From Lunatibacter sp035460985 (lineage in GTDB: Bacteria > Bacteroidota > Bacteroidia > Cytophagales > Cyclobacteriaceae): 26,061 bases of DNA. Positions 7,288 through 14,818 of the stretch are shown here, piece by piece (within the stretch, counting starts at the first letter, position 1; each line of letters starts with the position of its first letter). Location: contig DATHWC010000276.1 in the NCBI GenBank assembly GCA_035460985.1, positions 1 to 26,061 of the forward strand, read 5' to 3'. The translations under genes and the position numbers were made by a program. A model generated the notes under the pieces. That model was not told the DNA's origin, did not search any database, and worked only from the letters and a program-made list of their open reading frames with translations.

Positions 7288-10200
7288 CTAAAAGGAATTG
7301 ACCTGCAATTCAATTTCATTCTTTCCCGGTGAAAGACGGATAGAACCAAACTGCGTGTTTACTTTATCACCATTAAGGGAGACCGAATCGTTGGGACCGA
7401 AAGTTAGAAACAGTTCTGCGGAAACATTGGCGGGTAATTCAAATTCATAGCGTTGGAGTCGGTTATTTACCTTCTTATATGTTGCGTGAACTTTTCCGGT
7501 GATAAAGGGAACCGTAATTGCCGTTTCGGTAAGCGTACTCAGTTGTGGTTTGATTTGCAATAATCCGGCACCGGGAGTTTTTGGAACAATTCCCCACATT
7601 TTCCGGGCTACGATATTTCCCGGCACGGCACCCCAAGCATGGTTCCAGTCTGCGTTGGGTTTGTACTTCATGTCCCAGGCTTCCAAGGTCATGGTAGACC
7701 CGATGGCGATCATATTCCACCAGCTACGGTCATGGGTAGCAGTCATCAGCTCCAAGCCGTAATCCGCTTCTCCGGCGTTGTACAATCCATCCATCAGATA
7801 CTGCGAACCGTACACACTGCAGGCCATGCCCCGAGACTTGATAAATTCCACAACGGCAGGTATATTTTCCTCAGGCACCATATTAAACGCCAGAGGCATC
7901 ATATTGGCGTGCAGTGATGAATGTCCTGCTCCCTCTCCGTCTAGGTAAATCCCCTTTTCCGGATCCATCAATTTAGCCGCAATCGCCTTTTTCACTTTTA
8001 CCGCCATCAGTTCATATTCCAAGGCCTCATCGGTTTTTCCCAGAAGCGATGCAAATTCCCCCATAATTCCCAGATTGCGGTAATAGAGGGCGTTTATTAC
8101 GGTATTGATTGGCGTAAAGACAAATCCGTCCCGCTCACCTTCAGCGGTAGCCAATTCCCATCCGGTGTCCTTCTGAGCTGGAGGCCAGTCCACGATATCG
8201 TTTAGCTTTATGGAAGGGTCTTTGAACCCCAATTTTTTCATAAACTCAGCGGTGGTGTTTTCTGAACTGATTAGCCCGTCCTCCCTGGCCAATTCCATCA
8301 GGGTTTTATACTTGAGTTTATCGTAATATTTTTCGATCAATTCAGTATTGCCGGTATAAAGATAATCCTCATAAAACATCAGTGCCACATGCAGCTGCCA
8401 CTCGGTCGGCCATGTGGGGTTTTCCATAAAATACTCTATGCTCCTTCGTGCGATAGGGTATTCCCAATCAACGGCATAATGGCTAAGCTGATTGATATAG
8501 GCATCGGCCTCATAGGGAATACGTTCACGGTCCCCATCCAAATAGATACCGGCAAAAGAAGTGGCTTTCATGGTATATTTACAAATGTCCCATACCTGAT
8601 TTAGGATGGTGTCGGAGCTGCTGAATTGACTTTGGTCTTCTTCAAAATAGCCAAAAAACGCCTGCTGAGTTACCGCTTCCGGCTGCTTTTTCGCTTCTAT
8701 TTCCGCAAAGCGGAATGGCAGCAATACAGGAAAGGAATCAGGTAAGGCTACTGCCGCATGTCCGGTGTTCCTGTCGTCTGCCTGCAACTGCAACACATAG
8801 TACTCCTTTTCCGGGCTGACGGTTACTTCTAACTCCTGAAAGCGGATATGTCCTAAGGGAGAGCGGTTAATGCGGCCTGATTCTAACTGCTCTCCGAGTC
8901 TTACAGTCAGCGTTTCTGCTTGATCGGCCTTGTAGTTAAATGACAAGTTCGCAAAAGCAGCTTTACCAAAATCGGCCAGCCATGTATTGACTGCAATTTT
9001 GTTGACGGACTTTGGTGTTATGTTTTCCTGTTGGAAGTGGTTGGCTGTAGTCAGGTATCCTCCCGTGTCGCCGACCTTAAAAGATTGACTATCGGCATAT
9101 CGGCCTGTCCGGTTGTCACCATCCCAAATCCTTACCTTCCAGAAATAGGTCTTGTTTTTTTCCAAATCCGAGCCTTCATAGGTTATGTTTGCAGAATGGG
9201 ATCCCTGAACCTTGCCGCTATCCCACACATCTCCAAGGTTTTGGTTGCTTTTCGCCGGGGAGCTGCTAACTAAAACCTGATAGGCCGACTGAAACTCCAA
9301 GCCCTTTGGTACCTGCCAGCCAAATTCCGGTTTGGTGTCCTTTATCGTCAACCCGGAAGGGTTTCGGATCATTTCCACATGCATGTTGATAGGAGCGGCT
9401 GTGCTTTCATCGGCTAATTCTGCTGTTAGTTTATCCAGCTTTTTTCGGAACGCATTCAATCGGGCAGTGTGGGTTGGATCTTTGGCCAAGTTGTTGATCT
9501 CCTTGGGATCATCGGTCAGGTGGTACAGTTCTTCCACCGACTTGTCGTTTACATAACGGAAATATTTCCATTCTGCCGTTCGCAGCCCCTCGCTGGGGGG
9601 TATGTTTTCAAAGTCCCACAAATGCTCGATCAGGACCGTATCCCGGTTAAGTTTTTCACCTTTGATCACGGGTACTAGACTCTTCCCTTGGTAAGTTTCC
9701 GGGATCTTCATACCAGCCAAATCCAAAATAGTGGCGGGGACATCCACGTTTGCCGCCATTTCATCCGAATCTGAATGGGTGGTTAGTCTAGGGTCATAGA
9801 TCATTAAGGGAACACGGATGGAATTGTCGTAAAGCAACCATTTGCCGGCTAGTTGTCTCTCACCCGTAAAATATCCATTGTCGCCCATCAAGATGATGAC
9901 GGTGTTCTTGTCCAAACCTTTGGATTTTAATTGCTGTCTGATTTTAGCAATCTCCAAGTCGATACCTGAGATCATTCGGTAGTACCCTTTCATGCTGTGT
10001 TGGTATTTCTCGGGTGTATCGTAGCGCCAAGTCCAGCGGAGACGGTTAAATCCCGACTTCACAAAATCAGGCTGGGCCTCAAAGTATTTGTTCTCGGCAA
10101 GGTCAGGACCGGGGACCGTCACTCCCTGTAGTAATGGGTCTACTTCCTTTTGCCAGAAATACTGTAATTCGGCTGGGTCGTGGGCATGTGGGGCACTGAA

Positions 10201-10791
10201 GGACAGGGAAAGGCAAAAGGGCTCATCTGATTTTGCTTCGTCGATAAACTCCAACGCCTGATGTCCGGTATATCGGGTTAAATGAACCGTGTCGCCGTCG
10301 ATTGTTTTGTAAAAATACCCGCGATGATCCTTAAACTGGCCATTTCGGTCGTAGGAGTCGTATTGATCAAATTGTCCGGCAAGATCCTTATGGTTTACGC
10401 CAAATTTCCCGTAGAACCCTACTCGGTAGCCTGCTTCTTTCAACAGTTTGGGGTAGGCGGTTTCCATGTACTCATTTTTAATAGGTCCGGTTTGAAAGGT
10501 GTAGGCGTGGGTACGTTCATACAGGCCAGTGAAAATGGTGGCCCTGCTAGCTGCACATATGGGTGTAGTGACTAGCGCGTTGGGAAAATAAGATCCCTCC
10601 CTTGCAAGGCGGTCCATTTCGGGGGTATGTATCAGGTTATTCCCCGCATGTCCCAAGGCATCCCAGCGTTGGTCATCGGTAAGGATAAAGATGATATTGG
10701 GTTTTTCGTTGTGTTTGTTGGTGGATTGGGCTTGGGCATACAACTGGGTAATTGCCATCAGCACCACAAGGGTATTAAATGTTTTAAGCAT
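7288..10791 (-). CDS. Secreted sulfatase (S1 family) - GH78 alpha-L-rhamnosidase fusion
   Basis: One uninterrupted 1167-residue frame encodes two enzymes. A signal peptide (residues 1-21, ending LYAQAQ) leads to a type I sulfatase (about 30-460), with metal-binding Asp39-Asp40 (LTDDQRWD), the formylglycine site Cys79 in CAASR (79-83) and the GDN metal motif near 303-305. A fibronectin-like GH78 N-terminal domain (about 470-575) follows, then a beta-domain, the (alpha/alpha)6 catalytic domain (about 720-1060; acidic cluster DGDRERIPYEAD at 752-763) and a C-terminal beta-sandwich. By family, the sulfatase part removes sulfate from a sugar and the GH78 part releases non-reducing alpha-L-rhamnose, so the joint target is probably sulfated rhamnose as in ulvan. 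A sulfatase/GH78 multidomain enzyme is known from a marine ulvan locus, to my memory. It is transcribed divergently from the AbgT transporter. Confidence 0.92.
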   Translation of the reverse strand: MLKTFNTLVVLMAITQLYAQAQSTNKHNEKPNIIFILTDDQRWDALGHAGNNLIHTPEMDRLAREGSYFPNALVTTPICAASRATIFTGLYERTHAYTFQTGPIKNEYMETAYPKLLKEAGYRVGFYGKFGVNHKDLAGQFDQYDSYDRNGQFKDHRGYFYKTIDGDTVHLTRYTGHQALEFIDEAKSDEPFCLSLSFSAPHAHDPAELQYFWQKEVDPLLQGVTVPGPDLAENKYFEAQPDFVKSGFNRLRWTWRYDTPEKYQHSMKGYYRMISGIDLEIAKIRQQLKSKGLDKNTVIILMGDNGYFTGERQLAGKWLLYDNSIRVPLMIYDPRLTTHSDSDEMAANVDVPATILDLAGMKIPETYQGKSLVPVIKGEKLNRDTVLIEHLWDFENIPPSEGLRTAEWKYFRYVNDKSVEELYHLTDDPKEINNLAKDPTHTARLNAFRKKLDKLTAELADESTAAPINMHVEMIRNPSGLTIKDTKPEFGWQVPKGLEFQSAYQVLVSSSPAKSNQNLGDVWDSGKVQGSHSANITYEGSDLEKNKTYFWKVRIWDGDNRTGRYADSQSFKVGDTGGYLTTANHFQQENITPKSVNKIAVNTWLADFGKAAFANLSFNYKADQAETLTVRLGEQLESGRINRSPLGHIRFQELEVTVSPEKEYYVLQLQADDRNTGHAAVALPDSFPVLLPFRFAEIEAKKQPEAVTQQAFFGYFEEDQSQFSSSDTILNQVWDICKYTMKATSFAGIYLDGDRERIPYEADAYINQLSHYAVDWEYPIARRSIEYFMENPTWPTEWQLHVALMFYEDYLYTGNTELIEKYYDKLKYKTLMELAREDGLISSENTTAEFMKKLGFKDPSIKLNDIVDWPPAQKDTGWELATAEGERDGFVFTPINTVINALYYRNLGIMGEFASLLGKTDEALEYELMAVKVKKAIAAKLMDPEKGIYLDGEGAGHSSLHANMMPLAFNMVPEENIPAVVEFIKSRGMACSVYGSQYLMDGLYNAGEADYGLELMTATHDRSWWNMIAIGSTMTLEAWDMKYKPNADWNHAWGAVPGNIVARKMWGIVPKTPGAGLLQIKPQLSTLTETAITVPFITGKVHATYKKVNNRLQRYEFELPANVSAELFLTFGPNDSVSLNGDKVNTQFGSIRLSPGKNEIELQVNSF

Positions 10792-11008
10792 GAATTGGGT
10801 TATTTTGTGTCACGACGGTTTAAAATAAAAAGGAACACTAATGTAGTCTTTTTCCCTTATTTAAGCAGGGTTGCAAACCATGTTTATCTGAGTTCGGCAG
10901 TTTACCTGACAAACAACGTGAAATTCCAGAAGCGGTCTTACAGAGAAACCATTCGGAAGCCTTCTGTAAAAAAAAGCCTATAAAGGGTGTTTTTAACAGA
11001 TAGCTACT

Positions 11009-11016
11009 TATTTTTG
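11009..11016 (+). promoter_or_regulatory. Putative -7 promoter element for the AbgT transporter gene
   Basis: TATTTTTG matches TAnnTTTG and lies 22 bases before the ATG at 11039. No clear TTG -33 element is visible, so this rests on one half of the consensus. The divergent region (10792-11038) shows no obvious palindromic operator. Confidence 0.4.
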
Positions 11017-11038
11017 GAATTCTCCTAAATGTGATTCT

Positions 11039-12586
11039 ATGGAAAACCACTCAACCAATTCCACTTTAGTGGATAGATTTTTAAACAGCATTGAACGGGT
11101 AGGAAACAAACTTCCTGATCCTGCCATGCTGTTTCTAATTTTAATGTTGATTACTTGGGGACTGTCGGCAATTTTGGCACCGGTAGATTTTGGCGAGCTG
11201 GATCCCCGAACCGGGGAAAAACTTTATGTCCAAAATTTGCTAACGGGTACTCAACTGGCCGCCTTTTTGGCCAACATGATTCAGGTTTTCATTAATTTCC
11301 CTCCACTAGGGGTGGTTCTGTTGGCTATGCTGGGGGTTGGAGTGGCCGAACATTCAGGATATATCAATGCGGGACTCAAATACCTGCTGGGATTTACCCC
11401 CCAATCCCTGCTTACTCCGATTTTAACATTGGTAGCCATTGTCAGCCATACGGCGGCAGATGCAGGGTATGTGTTGGTGATTCCATTGGGGGGAGTAATT
11501 TTCTATGCGGCGGGCAGGCATCCGTTGGCTGGAATTGCCGCTACCTTTGCTGGTGTATCCGGAGGCTTTAGTGCCAACTTTATCCCCTCCGCCATTGATC
11601 CCCTGCTACAAAGCTTCACCCAATCTGCCGCACAGATTATCGACCCCTCTATCGAATTAAACCCGTTGAACAACATATTTTTCACAGGCCTCTCAAGTTT
11701 ACTTGTGATTGGAGTTGTATGGTACCTTACCGACAAGGTTGTCGAGCCGCGCTTAAAACGAACGCTACCGTTGGATGATACTATAGAGGATGCCCCTAAA
11801 ATGGACGCTTTAAGTGTCCGGGAGAAAAAAAGCTTTTGGGTAGCCAGTACTATAATGGTGGTATCGTTGGTGTTGCTTTTTTTATGGGCATATCCGGAAG
11901 GGTCCTCCCTAAGAGATGCGGATGGGAACCTAACCTCCTTTGCCGCCCCCCTGATGAAGTCCATCGTGCCGCTGATATTTCTTGTGTTCTGGCTGCCAGG
12001 AGTGATCTTTGGGTTTGTAGCGGGAAAATATAATGCACTGAAGGATGTCGTAACGGGCATGTCCAACGCCATGGGTAGTATGTCCCAGTATATTGTTATG
12101 GCATTTTTCTGTGCCTTGTTTATCGATGCCTTTTCTAAATCAAACATAGGCGCACTGACTGCCCTCAAGGGAGCGAATTTTCTTCAAAGCTTGCAGTTGC
12201 CTGGACAGGTGACTATAGTGGGGATCATCATTCTAAGTGCGTTTGTTAACCTTTTGGTGGGATCCGCTTCAGCCAAATGGGCTCTTATTAGTCCGATTTT
12301 CGTCCCTATGCTAATGCAGTTGGGCATTTCTCCCGACCTAACGCAAGCTGCCTACCGGGTAGGAGATTCGGTTTCCAATATCATTACCCCATTACTGCCG
12401 TATTTTCCGCTGGTTGTTATTTTTTGTCAACGCTACGTGAAGGCGACCGGCATTGGCACATTGGTTTCAATTATGCTTCCTTTTACCCTAGTTCTTTTAA
12501 TAAGCTGGACCATTTTCTTGTTGGTTTATTGGACGCTGGGTATTCCTCTTGGCTTACAATCGACGTACGAATACCTTATCCCATAA
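11039..12586 (+). CDS. AbgT-family transporter
   Basis: This 515-residue protein has about a dozen hydrophobic segments and the AbgT/YdaH pattern. The N terminus has FLNSIERVGNKLPDPAMLF, followed by SHTAADAGYVLVIPLGG, GFSANFIPSAIDPLL, FLVFWLPGVIFGFVAGKY and, near the C terminus, NLLVGSASAKWALISPIFVPM and YRVGDSVSNIITPLLPYFPL. It sits in the inner membrane. Characterised members take up p-aminobenzoyl-glutamate or, as in MtrF and YdaH, export sulfonamides and p-aminobenzoate with proton coupling. The substrate here is unknown. A broken serine-hydrolase gene follows 80 bases downstream, perhaps a former partner. The start at 11039 is preceded by a -7 motif. Length is normal for the family. Confidence 0.92.
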   Translation: MENHSTNSTLVDRFLNSIERVGNKLPDPAMLFLILMLITWGLSAILAPVDFGELDPRTGEKLYVQNLLTGTQLAAFLANMIQVFINFPPLGVVLLAMLGVGVAEHSGYINAGLKYLLGFTPQSLLTPILTLVAIVSHTAADAGYVLVIPLGGVIFYAAGRHPLAGIAATFAGVSGGFSANFIPSAIDPLLQSFTQSAAQIIDPSIELNPLNNIFFTGLSSLLVIGVVWYLTDKVVEPRLKRTLPLDDTIEDAPKMDALSVREKKSFWVASTIMVVSLVLLFLWAYPEGSSLRDADGNLTSFAAPLMKSIVPLIFLVFWLPGVIFGFVAGKYNALKDVVTGMSNAMGSMSQYIVMAFFCALFIDAFSKSNIGALTALKGANFLQSLQLPGQVTIVGIIILSAFVNLLVGSASAKWALISPIFVPMLMQLGISPDLTQAAYRVGDSVSNIITPLLPYFPLVVIFCQRYVKATGIGTLVSIMLPFTLVLLISWTIFLLVYWTLGIPLGLQSTYEYLIP

Positions 12587-12666
12587 AACCGGCGATTCCC
12601 AAAAGGATTAAAACCATTCATCATGCTTTATCATTTCACGCCTATAAGATTCCAATCAAATAACTG

Positions 12667-12876
12667 ATGAATTACCCATATTCAATGTACTTAATAATTT
12701 GCTGGCTTTTGTTGGCAGTTTCCTGCCAGCAAAAAAACAGGTTGGAGACCTATCTCGAAAGCCTGCCACCTTCTCTGGTGGTTTAGTTTTATATCCAATA
12801 CGAAGATGGAGTAGTACCTGCTAGCCAGAATTCGGAAAAACAGATTCCCTCAGCCAGCATTATAAAAATTCTATAA
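12667..12876 (+). pseudogene. Remnant of a lipoprotein-like serine hydrolase (class A beta-lactamase-like)
   Basis: From ATG 12667 the frame reads a short hydrophobic leader ending LLLAVSCQQK, which resembles a lipobox, then LETYLESLPPSLVV, a TAG stop at 12784-12786, and on in the same frame FYIQYEDGVVPAS followed by IPSASIIKIL and a TAA. The segment PSASIIK matches the S-x-x-K active-site region of class A beta-lactamases and related hydrolases, which normally continue for more than 200 further residues. Here nothing follows. The gene is therefore both interrupted and truncated. It lies on the same strand just after the AbgT transporter gene. The family call rests on a short stretch and is moderate. 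Confidence 0.6.
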
Positions 12877-12938
12877 TCTTTTTTTCCGTTGCATGGCATG
12901 TTGTTTGTTCTTTTTTCAGTCAACCAAACACTGTGAAG

Positions 12939-13265
12939 ATGAATACTCAACAATTGATTCGTGTATTAAATGAATGTAAAGATACCTGTGAAAATTGTGC
13001 CGATGCTTGTCTTGGGGAACCCCAAGTGTCACATATGATAGATTGTATCCGAACAGATACCGTTTGTGCTACTATTTGTGGAGCTACTGCGTCGGTATTG
13101 TCCGTTACCAATGCCAATTATGCCCCTTTACTTGAATATTGTATTTCTGTTTGCGAAAATTGCGCTGACGAATGCGAAAAACACAATCACGAACATTGTC
13201 AACTCTGTGCCAGAAATTGTCGGGCTTGTGCGGCGGCTTGTGAAAATTATTTAAAGACGGGCTAA
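12939..13265 (+). CDS. Cysteine-rich four-helix-bundle copper-binding protein
   Basis: This protein has 108 residues from ATG 12939; an in-frame GTG at 12933 would add two. It carries 16 cysteines in paired spacings along predicted helices (ECKDTCENCADAC, CIRTDTVCATIC, YCISVCENCADECEKH, CQLCARNCRACAAACE). This is the DUF326 / Csp-type pattern, in which cysteines line the core of a four-helix bundle and bind many Cu(I) ions. There is no signal peptide, so a cytosolic copper store or buffer is predicted, as for Csp3-type proteins. It is intact although flanked on both sides by broken genes. A DUF2784-like pseudogene begins 33 bases after its stop. Confidence 0.9.
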   Translation: MNTQQLIRVLNECKDTCENCADACLGEPQVSHMIDCIRTDTVCATICGATASVLSVTNANYAPLLEYCISVCENCADECEKHNHEHCQLCARNCRACAAACENYLKTG

Positions 13266-13297
13266 ACAATACATTTTAACTTCAACTGATTTATGGA

Positions 13298-13669
13298 ATG
13301 AATGGAGAAAAGTATCTTGTTTCGGCAGATTATTTTTTCCTTTTCTTCCACACAGGACTTATGTTGCTTAATTTGACGGGATGGATTTGGAGGCCGCTTC
13401 GTAAATGGCACCTGGTCAGTATCCTGCTGACATTTGCTTCCTGGGTTGTTTTGGGGATATGCTACGGATGGGGATATTGGCCGCTTACTGACTGGCATTG
13501 GGATATATTAAGGCAGCGGGGGGTAAGGGATATACCTGCGTCATATATCAATTATTTGCTGTAGAGATTATCGGGTCTTTCTTTTCCGTCCGGATTAGTA
13601 GACGGATTTACGTTGGGTTTAGCTGTTCTAGCATTGGTCCTATCTGTTAAGTTGACTTTTTTTTCATGA
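13298..13669 (+). pseudogene. Small membrane protein gene (DUF2784-like) broken by one nonsense codon
   Basis: The frame from ATG 13298 encodes 88 residues with two hydrophobic segments and a family-like middle (LNLTGWIWRPLRKWHLVSIL, then YGWGYWPLTDWHWDILRQRG). It stops at TAG 13562-13564 after SYINYLL. In the same frame the sequence continues for 34 further codons, RLSGLSFPSGLVDGFTLGLA and a final hydrophobic stretch, to TGA at 13667-13669. The full 123-codon length and the continuing helix fit an intact ancestor, so a single substitution probably created the stop. A shortened product may still be made. Assignment to DUF2784 is from the overall pattern and is moderate. It follows the copper protein gene closely. 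Confidence 0.65.
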
Positions 13670-13757
13670 GGGTATGGAAAGGGTGAATTTTGGATAAACT
13701 CATTGGATCCGTATTCCTCTTATTGTCATTAAAAAGCAAAAAAAGATTGTTTTCAGC

Positions 13758-14572
13758 TTGCTACATGGAAAAGGATGCCAAATTAAAGTCTTTTTCCCAA
13801 ACACTAAACTTTCATTGTTTCAGCCTACAGAGACCTTTGACCAGCTCAATTTAGAGACCAATCAATATATACAAAATGATACCATTTCCAACTCGTTCGA
13901 TTTTGAGAAATATGTTCATGCAGGATACCTCATTTATAGAGATAGGATGGGAAAATTGGCTTACCAGGCTGGCTTAAGGGCGGAATATACCAAAACAAAT
14001 GGATACGATTACAACACCAGACACATTATCCGAATGATTATTTCAATGCGTTCGAAAACAATTCAGCCGTACAGCTTTGGGAGAATGCCAATTATAGAAG
14101 GGATACGGGATTGGAACTAATAAACCAGCTCGAACTCCACTCCAATTTGGATGCAACCTTGTCTGAAAATTTCTTTTACTCAGAAATCAATGGAAACAAC
14201 ATTCGTGAGAATTTTTTCAATTCCAACTTTACTTGGACCAATTGGGTGATCCCCGATTTGTTTAATGTTCAACTTATGGCAGATTATCGCGGGCCAATTG
14301 CCTTGCCTCAGGGAGAAATCGACCCTATCTATGGCGTAAACCTTGGAATTAGAAAGGATTTTTTCAACAGAAGAGCTACTGTCAGCCTGAATGTCAGCGA
14401 TCTATTCAATACCCGCGTGTTTAGGATTCAGACCGACGATATCGAATTTTCCCAAATGCGGTTCTTTAATCAGGAAACCCGTATTGGTACGCTTTCTTTG
14501 AAATGTCGATTTGGAGGATTTAAAGGGAAAGAAGAGAAGTCTTCCGTAAGGTATGAGGATGACCCATTTTAA
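13758..14572 (+). pseudogene. 3' remnant of a TonB-dependent outer-membrane receptor, frameshifted
   Basis: Two overlapping reading frames together give the C-terminal barrel of an outer-membrane beta-barrel family protein (PF14905 type). The first covers about 13758-14020 and contains KYVHAGYLIYRDRMGKLAYQ and LRAEYTKTNGYDYNT. After about 14024 the homologous text continues in another frame with HYPNDYFNAFENNSAVQLWE and RRDTGLELINQLELHSNLD, then NYRGP-like DYRGPIALPQGEIDPIYGV and the barrel end up to 14572. The signal peptide, plug and early barrel strands are absent, and the join at 14016-14024 probably also marks an internal deletion, because the NDYFN segment runs straight into a late strand. 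The gene cannot make a working receptor. No intact partner is nearby. Confidence 0.75.
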
Positions 14573-14651
14573 AGATGTTGTGAATATTACGGGGAATTAA
14601 CAAAAGGTTTCATTTAATTGGATATTTTCTTTTTACCAATCTGAATTTTTG

Positions 14652-14659
14652 TATTTTTG
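14652..14659 (+). promoter_or_regulatory. Possible -7 promoter element upstream of the SulP gene
   Basis: TATTTTTG matches TAnnTTTG but lies 160 bases before the SulP start, which would leave a long leader. No -33 element is seen. The rest of the gap from 14573 to 14818 is AT-rich and shows no ORF or clear hairpin. Confidence 0.25.
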
Positions 14660-14818
14660 GCAAAAAATTGAAAAATACGATCTATGTGAAGTCAGTTTGA
14701 TTTTTCTTACCAATTATGTATAGCGCTAGCTTGGTGCATATTTGAATTTTTTTCCTAATGAAAAATTAAATTTCCTATTTCTTAGCTGCCATCTAATGGC
14801 ATTACCCATAGTTTCCCA

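Noticed and set aside
12698..12733. Nine-base inverted repeat TTTGCTGGC / GCCAGCAAA followed by a run of A
   Set aside because: It was considered as a terminator, but neither strand has a T-run after the hairpin, and the bases encode the leader of the serine-hydrolase remnant.
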